DNA of 64,000 nucleotides from Chrysopilus asiliformis (GCA_964034945.1 OZ035960.1:12345457-12409456), one strand, 5' to 3'. Shown: positions 23,521-36,234, counted from the first letter of the stretch. A program made the numbers and translations. Notes: a model not told the origin generated them from the letters alone.

Positions 23521-24748
23521 TAGGCGAGGGTTTGTGTTTTTTTATTTATTTGGTTGCTCCCCTAGCGTATTCGTCGTCGCTTCAGTAGAACATCCCCAAT
23601 TAAACAAATTCCCACCGTTCAAGTGGCTCGTATAACGGAGCCAGGATAAAAAAGTGAAAGGAAACACGATACAATTTCCGATTTCAATTTCGCTTCCTCA
23701 CTTCTGCTACACACTGTCTTTTACATTACGCACAAAAAACGGGACTAATTGAATTTTAAGATTGCTCGCGGGCGAATCGAAAGCAGGAATTCTTGCTAAA
23801 TAAGATGAATGATTCGGTCGTACGTTTGGTAGAATTACGGAATTCTTCGAAAACGGGTTGAAAATCGAAAGGACAACAAACCACAATTAACAATTGGATG
23901 GAGACACTACTTAATAATAAATTACTTTGGCGAAGAGCCTTTTTTACACTAGGATTTACTCGAATTTTCAGTTTTTTTTTTCGCACGTAATTTTGTTAAC
24001 TTTGGGTATACCGTTTTTTCGCACTTACAATATTACAAGCGGGTTTTGTTTTATTATCAAGATAGGAAGAGAATTGACTAAGATTTCATTCACGAGAAAA
24101 TTGCAAAATTTTTTCTATTTACACAAAATTAAGATTGCACCCTACTTTGTTTTCGTCATTTAACTTTAGAAATTTCTTGGACTCAACTTTTTTCAGGTGA
24201 ATTGATTGCAAACTAGCAGACATTTATTGTGTTTTTATAATTTAGTGTCAAAATTATAGCTACCTCTTATAAAAAATACTTTTTCTCCGACATAAACGTG
24301 TGACCGTGTCGTTTTCGAGTCACTTTCGTTCTGTCTACTTCTACGAAGGAAAATATTTTGACAGCTAAGAGTTCGTTAGGGGGCAAACACAATGAAGCGC
24401 CTCGTGCTGACGTAGTTCGCAGTAGAGCAGAGGCATTCAGCAGCGATATTTGAATTCTCACGGTTCTTTTCTTTATATTTTTTCACGATTAGCGTTTTTT
24501 TTTTTAAAAATGGTATTAACTGAATTTTATTGGGTACCGAAGTGTAAAACTATTGAACCGAGTACTAAGCCAAAGGAACTCAGTTTCTCCTAAATCTTTG
24601 ATTGATTTATGTACTTAATTATTTACCATTTAAATTTATTTAAAATGGTGGTAATTAAATAATAATAATATCTTTATTGAGCAATAAGAAGAAATACAAT
24701 TTATTACAACGATTTCTTTAAGGAGTGTTAACTTAGATATATGCCAAC
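23521..24748. other. intergenic, nothing assignable
   Basis: AT-rich flank to the right of the candidate leader exon; it would contain that exon's promoter if the exon is real. No element ends were recognised. Confidence 0.3.
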
Positions 24749-24752
24749 TTAA

Positions 24753-25001
24753 GCTCGATCCAGACTACACGATGTACGGGGTACGAGATACGAGGTTTTT
24801 GGTTTCCTCGTACATGGAACTGCATCCACACTGCACAGGGTTTTGCTCATTCGTGTACGCGGTTACCACGTACGAGGATAATCAAACAGCTTCTGATTTT
24901 ACTCACTAGGTGAAACCATGTGCAAATTTCCCATCCAAACACTCGATGTTCGGGATACGTGCCAACCTCGTACCCCGTACATCGTGTAGTCTGGATTGAG
25001 C
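24753..25001. mobile_element. TTAA-flanked MITE, 35-bp inverted ends
   Basis: Left gctcgatccagactacacga and right tcgtgtagtctggattgagc are the outer 20 bp of 35-bp inverted repeats with one mismatch. Both sides abut TTAA (24749-24752 and 25002-25005). TTAA duplication is the piggyBac habit, but the ends do not start with CCC, so the superfamily is not certain. 249 bp, no coding potential. Confidence 0.8.
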
Positions 25002-25077
25002 TTAATACATCAACAAAAAAATTTTATAAAGAGCTATTTAACAGAAAGATCTACCATGGCCGATGAGTTGCTCAACC

Positions 25078-25312
25078 CAAGGCCCAATTAACCATAGGGC
25101 TAATTGGGCTACAGCCCAGGGGCGCCAATTAATATTTAATTCCCATATTTATAAAAAAATTTGAATTTTATTTTGCGTAAATATATATTTAAGTTTTGAA
25201 TTAAAGAATATTTTAAAAAATAAAATTGAATTTTTACAATAAAACTATGTAAGGGTGCAAAATTTTATTTAGCCCAGGGCGCTCAAACTTGTTAATACGG
25301 CTCTGGCTCAAC
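25078..25312. mobile_element. possible hAT-type MITE remnant
   Basis: The left side has aattaaccatagggctaatt and acagcccaggggcgcc; the right side has ttagcccagggcgctcaaac and aatacggctctg. Facing gcccaggg motifs around an AT-rich centre are common in hAT-derived MITEs of insects. Exact ends and target duplication cannot be fixed. Confidence 0.35.
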
Positions 25313-25870
25313 CTCATCAATCTAACTTCAATTGGAATAATTCAGAATAATAAAAGCAATATAGAAAATGAATATACATAACAAAATAATAAAAATTAAA
25401 AATTTGTGGTAATTAAAACATATCTAAAAAAACCAGATTTTGTTTTATTTCTGCCTTGTTTTCCCCTTGTTTGGTATTATTTTTGGAAGAATATTTCACT
25501 TTTGTTTGTAAGCCAGGAAAACGCATCCGCAAGTCTATTATGATTTTCGAATAGGTAAAAAAGGTGTTACGTTTGTCCTTGATTTGTTAAAATGATTATT
25601 TAACGACGGTTCCCAGCCAAGTGACAAAAAAAGTAAACCGTTTACAGTTCAGCTAATCACAACCCGGCACATCTGAAATTTTCAGCTTAACCCCTGCTAG
25701 CCCCGCACTTCATCTTATCCTCACTTGGGCACGTCATCACCGTTATTGGCATCAAGTCTTGTCGCCAAATTGTAATTTTTCATTATCGACTGCGTTTCGT
25801 GAATTGCATTTGTAGAGTGCTTGTATACAATGTCGGTTCGTTAAAATATTCAATAGGTTTTACGAATTCA
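25313..25870. other. intergenic, nothing assignable
   Basis: AT-rich DNA between two MITEs; no exon or repeat end seen. Confidence 0.4.
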
Positions 25871-25874
25871 TTAA

Positions 25875-26145
25875 CCCTCCGTCGGGCGCAATATAAAAAC
25901 TGACGATTTCGGGCGCAATATAACAACTGGCGAGTTCGAGCGCAATGCGCCTGACAGACACATAAAAGAATCGCAAATTTATACCCATTAATTTTAATTC
26001 TAAAAGTAATCTGTGTTCTCCATAAAAATATTTGAACAAAAAAATTAAATTCGTTTCAAAAAATTTCGAAACTAGCAATAAATTCACAGGAGCGAACGAA
26101 AACGTCAGAGCTGTACCTTTCAGGCCGGTTGCGCCAGACGGAGGG
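25875..26145. mobile_element. piggyBac-type MITE
   Basis: The ends CCCTCCGTCGGGCGCAA and TTGCGCCAGACGGAGGG match at 16 of 17 bases as inverted repeats. TTAA lies directly left (25871-25874) and ATAA, one change from TTAA, directly right. Termini starting CCC next to TTAA are typical of piggyBac-derived MITEs. Near the left end the phrase cgggcgcaatataa occurs twice. About 270 bp, noncoding. Confidence 0.75.
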
Positions 26146-26738
26146 ATAAAAGTGTATAGACATACAAGAATTCAAAATCGGGGCAAAACAGTAAACTGAG
26201 CGGGACACATCTTCAACCCGGGATAATCCCTACCAAAACATACCGTTTGGTAAGCCTAGTTGTAATAAAACACAAATTTTTACTATAATACAAACTCTAT
26301 TCAAAGTAACGTTTTATTAACATTATAATTTTTGTTACTCATAAATAAATTACAATACATTTTAAATAAAATGAAATGTTAAATTTTGAATCTCTGCGTT
26401 ATTCTCAAAATATTAATTTCACAATTAATCAAGTGGCATTTTTCCCCATTTACGCTTTTATTAGATAATATCACGTTAAACTCTAAAAATTTATTGTAAA
26501 ATTAATGAATGATGCGTAAAGTTTCGGATATTTGTCTGTTTTTTAATGGAAATGGAGGAAAAATGTGTTTTGTTTGTCGTTTTGACTGTATTTCTCAAAG
26601 TATCTATAAATCGAATTTTAGTTTTAATTTTAAATCTATTGTTGCTTACAATTTAAAATTAACAAAATTTTAACAGAATAGAATCATTAGATAATAATAA
26701 TCATAATATTAATATGATAATAAAATAATAATAATATT

Positions 26739-29638
26739 TCAAATATCTCCATTTTCGCTAAAATTTGTTATGTGCACCTTTTGTAGTAAAATCGGTTCAG
26801 AACTATAGCAATTTTTACCAGCTGTGGACAAATGTTCGTCGGAATAACTACCAACTGATCGTGAAATTCTATTTTTAAAAAAATAATCATGAATTAATTT
26901 TAATATGCAAATTTAATTAGCAATTGTATTTTACCTCTGTTCGTTAGCTTTCTTATCGACAACATCAATCGGTTTACTTTGAATCGGTGGCATCGGTACA
27001 TTCAAATCAACGGATGAGCCCGATATGGATTTCGCATAGTTTGGCTCGTCAAGATTAATAATATTACCTTGATAAAATTCAATCGATGTCGGACCATTGA
27101 GAAGCTGTAGGAGATTTGGTAGTGTTGCTCGCAAATCGCATTTAGTGCCTCCAGTTTGGAATATCAATTGCGCAATGTTCTGATTTAGCAGGTAGATGGC
27201 ATATAAAACTGCTTTTGGTGGCGGACTGGTTCGACTATACAAGGGGAATCTGGAAAAATTGATACATTTTCAACTATATTTTTTTCGCATTTGTAAAAAT
27301 CAAACTGAGAGGGAATCTTAAAATAATTGTGTAAGCGGATTCGTGAAACAAAAATTCGTTTTCATAGACAAAAACTCCCAGAAGTTTTGCTCTCGGCAGT
27401 AAGTCGTTTTGTAAATGAAAAGCCATAAAATTCAACTCGCAATTTTTTTTACTTTAAAAACCATAAATTTTCCGAAGTTTTCACAATCTCAATTTTGTAC
27501 CCCTCATCTTTTGAGTGCCTTTTCACAGTAAATTTCAAGAGTCCACTAAACTTTTTATCACAAGTGGTTTGATTATGCAAGGAAGGTATAATCTCACCAC
27601 TAGGTGGGTTAAATTGTTTCTATAGATCTATAGAATTTTTTTGGTCGTGAAATTTTCTATAGAAAAATCTAGAATTTTTTTGGTCTAGAATTTCATGCTC
27701 GATCACGTACCGGGCGATTCATAAACCTTAAAAACCGTTTCATTTCAAACGTTTCACGGAAACCTGCAGGGAAAAACTCCTAACTTACTCTCTTGAGGCA
27801 TTCGGTAGGTCCTTCACGATGTCCAAAATTCTCGATCGAGATCCTTCATGCTTTATAGGATTTCTACAACGAAAAAAAATATTAAAAAGATTTCGACACG
27901 CAAAGACTACTCCCACCCACCTAAGTGGTAAATTTAGAATAATAGAACACAGTTGGACGACATGCGCAACATATCCTAAGGCTACACTCAACGATAGCGG
28001 CGATACAGGCTCCCATATGTAATCGGAATTCACGAGTTTCTCGTCATTTGGAAGATTTTCAGCGTTGGGCAAAACGACCTGATTAATGGCTAAAAACCCG
28101 TTCGATGTCTTTTTAATTGGATAGATTTCTTGCAGTCCATAGCATTGTTGGGCCTTACAAAACTGATAGGTGCTAACTAGGGTGGCGTAGACTTCCTTTT
28201 GGCCAGCATAGTGAATCTTTTCTTGCGCTAGCAGCTCCTTATCACGACTCAGATTCCGATAGCATGACATCAGCCATGAGCCCTGCTCGATGTTATTATC
28301 ATGCAACTGACCCAATTTCACCTCCAAATGACGAATATTCGTCCTAACGGTATCGCGTTCTTGCAGCAGCATTCGCGATCGAAATCGAGCCGTTTCGATT
28401 CGTCGCCGGATATTTTGCGCCTTCAGAATATCCTCGGGGCTGGCATGGGCCTCTTGAAAAAGCAATCGATTCAATGTTCGGCCCATCGATGGATTGCCCT
28501 TGGGTCGATAGAACGAACCCTTATTCGATATCAGTTCCAAATTCAGACAGAATGCGCTCTTCATACATATTTTCTCCATCAGCTCCTTGGCGTTTTCACT
28601 TTTGTACTTGCATTTTCGCTGTTTCTGCTGCAACTGCAGCAACTTGTCTAGATTATAGCTCGGCCGTATCTCGGATTTGTGGAATTTCTTGTCAACGTAA
28701 CGAGTCTTCATCATATCCAATGGACTACAGCCGAAACTACAGTGATATTTTTGTGGTGTCGAGGTATTTTCATCGCCCCGTATCGGACTACAGCTTCGAC
28801 TCGTACGCGGCGAATTGATTTGAAATTCGTTACTAATGTTCGCCTTTGTTAAACCTTTAGAACTAATTAAATCGTTAATACTTAAATTGCTAGTCATATC
28901 ACAGCTTTTTGCTGCTGTCTTCGAATAGTCATCCTCAGTTTCCGACTCGAAGCTGATTAGATCACCTACGGAATTTTCTATCCGGGAAACTTGGCGCAGC
29001 GGCGGAGGGCTCAGCATCTCGATATCGAGTTTGTAGTAGTGTTTCAATTGCTGACTGACCGTTTCGGGGGTTAGGCTAGCTGGTGAGGCAAAGTATCCTC
29101 CGTGCATTTGAAATGACAGGGAATTCGATTTGTATTTCGCTTCGGAACGTTTCGTTATCAACACCAATCCAGAGAAATACACGCCCCAAATGAAGACCAT
29201 TCGATCTGTTGCAGACCCCGAGACGTCATAGCTTCCTCCAGACGACGAAACTGAAGATTCACGGCTTCTCATCCTTAGCTCAACTTCCTCATTCTTGTAT
29301 TCAGTGGCCTCTGTGGCACTGCAATTCGACTCGGTCCCATCGTCACCTCCTGTTGTGGGCAAATGCTCCCAAACTCGTATGCAAATGCATCTGCCAGGCG
29401 ACTTCAGGACGAATTGCGAGTTTATCTCGGACCAATTTACGGACGCACTAGTGCTGTGGGGCTCGACTTTCTCACTGGTGTAAAAGGGGGCCGACATCGT
29501 CGTCGAATGCAGTGTGAAGTACAGCTGACATTTCGGATGGCAATTGATGTTGTGACCAGTGATTTTAATTAAATTCCGCAGACGTAACTGCTGGGTTGCA
29601 AGTGGCGTCCAATCTCGACATCTTGGACGATTAAACAT
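26739..29638 (-). CDS. Uvrag: UVRAG/Vps38, PI3-kinase complex II subunit
   Basis: Subunit of the Vps34-Vps15-Beclin 1 complex acting in endosome maturation and autophagosome-lysosome traffic. The start is MFNRPRCRDW at 29638, three bases inside an exon whose acceptor (cttccacag) ends at 29642. Segments: 29638-27921, 27863-27789, 27249-26935, 26868-26739; introns of 57, 539 and 66 nt join in phase. Predicted 745 residues (human about 699). An N-terminal C2-type region (TPLATQQLRLRNL...YFTLHS) carries a long acidic/Ser insertion. A coiled coil follows (LKAQNIRRRIETARFRSRML). The C-terminal domain has IYPI, VVLPNAENLPNDEKL, VALGYVAHVVQL, KHEGSRS, REFPLY and YAIYLLNQNIAQL, each with a clear counterpart in human UVRAG. 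The last 42-residue exon (RSVGSYSDEH...) rests on splice logic only. Candidate AATAAA signals lie at 26457-26462 and 26313-26318. Nothing appears broken. Confidence 0.95.
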
Positions 29639-29641
29639 TTT

Positions 29642-29990
29642 CTGTGGAAGCAACAGATAAGAGAAACACTTTGAAAACATTCAACACTGAATTTCTTTAT
29701 CTTGTCTGAGTTCTCGTCATTGAATAAAACCATATTGCAAAGATCTTATTAATTGTAGCCTCTTATCGTGTTAGGCACCAAAACAACAAAAAATCGAATA
29801 TAATTGGGACAAAGCACAAAGCAATAATTTCAAGTCTTACCTCATTTTCTATGATTAGTTTTTTCACTCAGGGAATACTTTTAGAGCCAAGCTTCGTTCT
29901 GAAATTCTCAACAGTAATTTATCACTTGGAGATTCCTTAAATCGAGAGAATACAGCAAATTCTTGCTAAACAGATCAAAGAAAAAACAAA
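29642..29990 (-). promoter_or_regulatory. Uvrag: UVRAG 5' leader: exon 1 with donor, 199-nt leader intron
   Basis: On the minus strand a donor (ATGAG/GTAAGA) follows position 29841, pairing with the acceptor at 29642. Exon 1 therefore ends at 29841; its 5' end is not determinable, perhaps near 29990. The last five exon bases, ATGAG, form an upstream start that reads across the junction for 25 codons, out of frame, and ends at TAA 29569-29571, overlapping the main start. Confidence 0.65.
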
Positions 29991-32819
29991 GATGCGAGAC
30001 GAAAGACGCAAAAACTCGGTGCATTCAGCGAAATTGAACAATATTTCTTTCGCAAACGAAGGATATTTCAATTTTACCGCACCACTAAAATGTCAAATTG
30101 AAAACAATCTGAGTGTGGCCAGAGCACCGCTTTCGGAGTAATAGCAAAATCTTTTTGCATCGCTCAGAAGTGAGCCGTTTTTTGAAAAATTGAAAGCCTC
30201 CATCCTGCTCCAGCGCAAATTCCCAGCGTTAAAAATTACCGGACACCATGAATGCAAATGCTGAGAAAAGGTGCTTAGCGGAAAGTCAACGCGAAAATTT
30301 TATGAAACACATAATTGTGGTTCTTGTTTAAAACTCGATGATAACTCCATTTTTAGTCCTACGAAGATGTCGGTCGAAAGTATTATAAAAGGTATAAAAA
30401 TTTTGGAGTTACAGCCTTATTCTAGCTACGGTCACTAGTCACAACTCGGTCACAAGAGCCTCAAATTCTATGGACTTGTGACTTGTGACTTAAGTATTAC
30501 AACGCCAAAATACGGCTGTTAATCTATTATAAATAGAGCCATTATTCAGAATTTTCAGATATATGATTTTCACAATTTATGCACATAAGCACTTATAAAA
30601 AAAAAATACAAGACCTCGATGTACAACGTTTCGATATACAACGCAAAATCACGAAATTTTACTCGTCCACAAACGGTGTAAATCTTTTATGTAGTTAAAA
30701 AATGAATTAATTTTGCGTCTTCAAAAGTCTTACAGGTAGTTGAGCTTTAGTTTTCAAAAAATGAGGAAAATAAGTCAAACATCTCGCTCATTTACGACAA
30801 AAGTGCCATAACTAAAAAAACGTGATTTTCGTGAATTGACTGTTGTTGTTAGTGGAAAAAACTAACAACAATACTCAAGGTCTGTTCGTTACGACTGCGA
30901 TCGTATTCCATAATAGGCCCACAATTTTTTAGGGTTTTAGATAGCGTGATTTTGTACTCAATTCTGCAAATACAAACATGTTACAAATACTCTGCCATGG
31001 TAAATAACACGTTTTGTTAAATGAAAAAACAAGTTAAAATGAGTCATTTTCGTTTGAAAACTACTCATTTTTGAGCTATGTACATGAGGAATATATTTGT
31101 TGAAGTTTGCCACCAGTTTTTTAAAGTTTAGAACTCCCAGTCCGTTATAAATCCAATTTTTTTCGCCTTTGGAACAATGAAACATACCATCTGATAAAAA
31201 ATCAGAACATACATATTTGACCAGAAACAAAAATTTGCTTGATTTATTTAAGTTACGTGACCAATCAAAAAATTCTGGTTTTCAATCAAAAAGTTACGTG
31301 ACCAATCAAAAAATTCATTACCTCTAGCAAAACTTCGTGCAAATCTGAGACCTTCCAGCCAAAATTTATCCAAAGCTAAAGAAAAAAAATGATAATCCGC
31401 ACATTTGGAATCGAAAATTGAAACAACTTTTATAATTATTAATGATTTTTTCTTCATTTTATTTATTTTTACATTAATTTTTTCTGTCTTTCGCACTATT
31501 TTTCATTCATAATATATTTTTTTAATAATATTTGTTTTTTTTTTATTACTAAACTATTTAATTATTTAATCTTTAATTTTTATCTCAGTTTAATTTTGCT
31601 TAATCATTTGCATTTTTCAATTTTTCCCATTTATTTATAACACAATCATTATGAAATATAATAATAATATAATCTATGCAACAATATAGCTTTTTTTCAC
31701 TTTTTTCTCTGTGTTGTGTGTGTTGGTATTTTTTTCAAAATATTTTTTTATTTTCATATTTACCTGTCCATAAAATAAAAGTTCTTTAAATATATTTGCA
31801 TCTTAATTAGTTTTTGTTTTATTCTTTTTTCATTTTATTAAATATATGTTTTACCTTTTTATTATTTTATAAATTATTTATCTTATACATTTACATTAAA
31901 GTTTACTTTTCTTGCATTTTTTTTACTTATATTTCTATTCTGAAAATATACAATATTACAAATGTTCTTTCTGGCGACAATTTTTGCTTATTTTGTTAAG
32001 TAGAAAATTCAAAATTTCAATAAAAATACGACAAAAAAAACGTTTTGGTGACTTTTATGATATTGTGTTTTATTTATGCTATTTTTATAAGTATGAAAAT
32101 TTCGTCTTTAGTGGAATTTATGTTTCTTTTGTAATTGGTTCAATCTGCTTAAGTTTTATCAAAATAACATTTAAAAACTAAGATGTGATAAACTTTTTGC
32201 AATAAAATTTTACATCAGGATTTCCACAAAGTTTAAAACTACGACAGAATGAAAAGGTAAAAGCTACTTTGACATATAAATATATAATCAGAACCAGTCA
32301 TCTCTTTTTGGTAAACCGTTATTGAAATTGAAGTCATTAAATAAAAGTCATAAAATGAAAAAAAAAGAAAAGTAAACCAAATAAAATTACCTACCTGTTT
32401 TAATATGATTAAACATCCAAAAATGTTTTAAATTTTTGTAATCTTGTAAATTTTGCACAAAACAACTGGAAGAAGCGAAAAACTGATTTGAAACCAAGTG
32501 TGTTTTAAAAACTTACGAAAACTTTTCTGATTTCGTCCGTTAGCGAACATAAATTTCATAAAAATAATCTGTGCCAAATTCTAAGCCTTCTAGAAATATG
32601 GATTACAAAATTATTTTTAAAGACAGCAAAACAAATTTAAGTGATTTTCCTGTTACAGTCGGTTCTTGTTTACGCATCAATATTTGTTATTTTGATTGTG
32701 TAAATATAAACCTTTTGTGTAGAAGGAAAACGTCTAAGTTTGTTTCGTTGAAGAAAATTTACGTCAATCGCTAAACGCTGTTCATAAAATTTAAGGAACT
32801 TCTTCTTTCCCTCTGTCAA
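29991..32819. other. intergenic, AT-rich, one 41-bp-period duplication
   Basis: No exon was supported. The sequence between 31250 and 32400 is dominated by A/T runs. The open frames here are short and lack any family likeness. Confidence 0.4.
31251..31316 (+). repeat. 25-bp direct duplication
   Basis: The phrase agttacgtgaccaatcaaaa plus aattc occurs at 31251-31275 and 31292-31316, period 41. Confidence 0.9.
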
Positions 32820-33020
32820 TAGGCGTGCTTTCTTAGGCCTATAGGCGCCTATACTTAAGAAAAGTCGCCGCTTAAAGTTGCCGTGTGTAACATAGGCCTT
32901 AATGTCCTTGAGCTATATAGAACAACGTTTTCTATACAAACCGCTGCACCGGCTGCTTTGGTTTGTATAGAAAACGTTTGTTTTTCTATATAGCTCAAGA
33001 ACATTAAAAAAACACGCCTA
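32820..33020. mobile_element. foldback MITE with TAGGCGTG ends
   Basis: Outer ends taggcgtg and cacgccta face each other. The interior (about 32900-33008) is a near-complete hairpin whose arms begin taatgtccttgagctatata and end tatatagctcaagaacatta, enclosing ccgctgcaccggctgc. No coding potential. The palindrome would give a long stem if transcribed. Confidence 0.7.
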
Positions 33021-33262
33021 ATATTTCCAATTCTTGTATGGAATATCATATCGCCGTCACTGTCACACTACCGATGCCTTATTTTTTATGGAGAGCAAGT
33101 GCAAACTTCTGTAATCAAACGGCAGCATTTTAATAAATGATGAAATTAATAGTTCTTTCAAAACCATAATATTTATGACCAGTTGCCTAATTGTTAGTTG
33201 AGATTAGCTGGCACTTAGAACAAAATTTGGATGTTTCCAACCGTATAATTTGATGCTAGTTT

Positions 33263-33954
33263 GGCCGTGTTCATGATTGCAGATCTAACGCAGTACTAAA
33301 GCAGTACGTTCATCATCATAGCTGCGCAGTGTGCAGTACGTTCATGAAAGCAGCCTGCAGAAAAATTTCTGCAGTAAGCGCAGTAAAGAAATTGAGCTGA
33401 TGATCAGGGATGTCTCCAATTTGCCTTAGGAGGGAGGTAGATTGGACCAAAAATAGTAGCAGATTGATACTAATAGTAGCAGATTTTCAAAAAAAAACCT
33501 TTTCTACCTATGCCGATATACCAATTTGTATAACTAAAGCTAAATAGCTTTATCATTCATAATACCAAAATTCTATCAACAAAAAACTTGCTGTAGTTCA
33601 GAAAATGACATTTGAAAACTTCTTTTGTATTGGCTGCCTCATATTTAATTTCGTTTAAAGCTTTTTACATTTAACATGTATAATACAATTTTTTGGTTGA
33701 TTCATGTATTTTACAAGAAATAGTAGTAGATTTGAATTACTACGCACTAAGGCTTTTAAAGGCGAAAATAGTAGTATATTTACTACAATTGTAGTAGGGG
33801 GACATCGCTGCTGATGATAAAGCAGCAGAAAGTGACATTTGTGAAAAAATTGCGCAGCTAAAGCAGTCTGAAAATCTACTGCACCGCAGACTTTCTGCGC
33901 GCAGCTGATTTTTGCGCAGTACTGCGTTAGATTTCTGCAATGATGAACGCAGCC
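33263..33954. mobile_element. foldback element interrupted by a hAT insertion
   Basis: The left end ggccgtgttcatgattgcag continues into atctaacgcagtact; the right end reads agtactgcgttagatttctg then caatgatgaacgcagcc. The arms of about 36 bp are imperfect inverted repeats. Inner parts carry repeated gcagta/gcgcag motifs on both sides of a 406-bp hAT-type insert. Without the insert and its duplicated 8 bp the element would be about 278 bp. Confidence 0.75.
33405..33810. mobile_element. hAT-type MITE with 8-bp target duplication
   Basis: The ends CAGGGATGTCTCC and GGGGACATCGCTG agree at 11 of 13 positions as inverted repeats. Both are flanked by the exact octamer CTGATGAT (33397-33404 and 33811-33818). 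An 8-bp duplication with CAG.G ends is diagnostic of the hAT superfamily. 406 bp, AT-rich and noncoding, with repeated tagtagcagattt phrases. It sits inside the 33263-33954 element, so it arrived later. Confidence 0.9.
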
Positions 33955-36018
33955 TTTTACAGGCACCAAACTGACGTTATACTAGTTGTATCCTAGTTAT
34001 CGGTTTCTGTCGACTGGGAATTTAAAGCAAAACAACTCTATTAAATTTATGATAATTATAAATTATTTGTTTAATTACATGAATAAAGGGAAAAAATCAT
34101 ACGAGTATGTTTAAAACTGAGCGGAAATCTATTTAGTAAATAATTTTATATACAAAAAAAAACATTTTTTGCTTTTAAATTTCTTTAGGTGTTTTTTGTT
34201 CTGAAAATAATATAAAAACAAGAAAGTAAAAAAAAACAATAAAGGAAATAGCAACTATAAAACATTTAAATATAATAAAGATTTTTTTTGAAAACAACGA
34301 AAATATATTTATATTTATAATGTATATGTAAATACTATATAAAAATTCTATTTACATAATTATTAAAGTATATATGACATACAGAAAAATATTTAATAAT
34401 GAGAAATTAAGAAGATAAAAAAAATCTACACAAACAGCCAACTGAAAAATATTTCTTTTTCTTTTAAATAATTTTATGTTTATTTTTTCATATACGATTC
34501 TCAAAGTATTTTCATTCGCATTTAATCGAAATTGTGTTTGGGTGTGTGTCTTATTTCTCAAAAGTGTATTTTATTCAAGTGTATTTTGTTTTTACTCGTA
34601 TGTGTGTCTAATGTGTTTTCTCTTTTTTTTTTTGTTTCTCATTTATATGTAAAACTAATTAATAATTTGATTTATTTTGCTTTTCTTTTTTTGACGAATT
34701 TAATTGAAAAATACATATTACTATTGATGTTACATTATACATTTTACTTAAAAAATAATCATATATTATTAATTAATCATAATCAAATTATATTAAAAAA
34801 AAGAAGATAAAATTCAGAATTGTTTTTATTTATATTACTTAAACATTTGTTTTTTGTTCTTAATTGATAATAAATAAGTGATAATAAATTCTATTACAAT
34901 ATTTTCATTAAATATAATTAATAAACTACTTATTTTTTCCCTTTACATCTCTTTATTTTTTTCATTTAATTTTTTTTTTCACTTAATAAGTTTTCTTTGA
35001 ATTCTTTTTTTTTTAAATATATTTTTTTGTGTGGTTGTGTATGTTTTTTTCTTTATATTAAATTTATACTTAACTGGAAATTAAATTTAATTGATTTCTA
35101 TTCAATTTGTATGCAGCAAATGTACATTTTTTTCATAATAATCAGAATATGAAAATATGCTAAAAAAAATGAGGAAGTTTTATAAATACAAAAGAAATAA
35201 GGAGACAGAATATTCATTAACTTAAGTAATTTGAGATAATTTATTATTTTATTTAAAAAAAAAATAATTGAAAAGCGCGTAAAAAAAACAAAGAAAAATA
35301 ATTACTTATATATTTTTTATTCACCTTCAGTTTAAATCGATTTAAATTTCATTAATATGTAAATAAAGAATCTAATGCGCTTAGAATAATTACAAGAAAC
35401 CTATTTATAATTACAAAGTAGACTAATTAAAAAATAATTTTTTAAATATTTTTTTATTTGTTATAGTTTTAACTTTTTTTTTTGTTTTGCATCAAAAATA
35501 TCTGATGATAATTATAATTTATTTTTTTTTATAAATTTTTCAATATGCGCATATCTTGTGAGTTTCTTTTAATGCTAAGTTAAGGAAAAATAATATTTAA
35601 ACATTTCTAATTTACATATGTTAGACTTAAACATTAAGAAATAATCATAATTGATATTAATTCTTTAAAAAAAAGCAAATAATTTTAATTCATTACAAAG
35701 GAAATGATTTATATTTACAAAATTTACATAAGAAAAATAATTAAATATTGAATTTCAGTAAAATTATAATTTTTTTCTTACAAGCATTGGATATAAAAGA
35801 ATTGCGTATCTAAAGCGGTCCTTGAATAGATTTCAGCATTAATTATGGAAATGAGGACAATTTAATTGATATCTGACAGCATTTGATTAAAAACCGTTCA
35901 TAATATTGGGATGAATAGGTAGAATTTTTTAAAAGTGAAATAGATTAATTAAGAGCTAAAAAGAAATATTTATCGGGGGAGAAATCGTGCAACGTTCTAA
36001 TTGATGGCGACTGTTAAA
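33955..36018. other. very AT-rich intergenic DNA
   Basis: About 2 kb, estimated well above 75 percent A+T, dominated by A and T runs, with no exon, element end or repeat that I can support. Confidence 0.5.
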
Positions 36019-36095
36019 TAGCATTTATGTCGACCGTGACATACTTCCTCATGACATATGTGAACCGTTGACGTCACGGTTGACATAAATAAATA
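36019..36095. mobile_element. tiny palindromic repeat, copy 2
   Basis: tagcatttatgtcgaccgtg faces cacggttgacataaat; relative of 15046-15120. The centre repeats tgacat motifs. Confidence 0.65.
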
Positions 36096-36120
36096 ATTAG
36101 GCTGTCAATTTTTCACAACT

Positions 36121-36234
36121 TGAGGTCATCTGTGACGGATATTAAAATTTTGCTGTTCAAAAGGTTTTTCCAGTATTTGAGGTCATCTTTGACGGATATT
36201 AAAATTTTGCGGCTCAAAAGGTTTTTCCGGCTAA
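36121..36234 (+). repeat. 57-bp tandem duplication
   Basis: Two adjacent units, each starting tgaggtcatc and ending aaaaggtttttcc, differing at only a few positions. Confidence 0.9.

Noticed and set aside
28301..28818. 114-116-codon plus frames opposite UVRAG
   Set aside because: Antisense shadows of a gene with clear homology on the minus strand.
29639..29680. 14-codon N-terminal extension of the UVRAG frame
   Set aside because: It runs through a polypyrimidine tract and a good acceptor (ttgcttccacag) directly before AAAATG, so it is intron.
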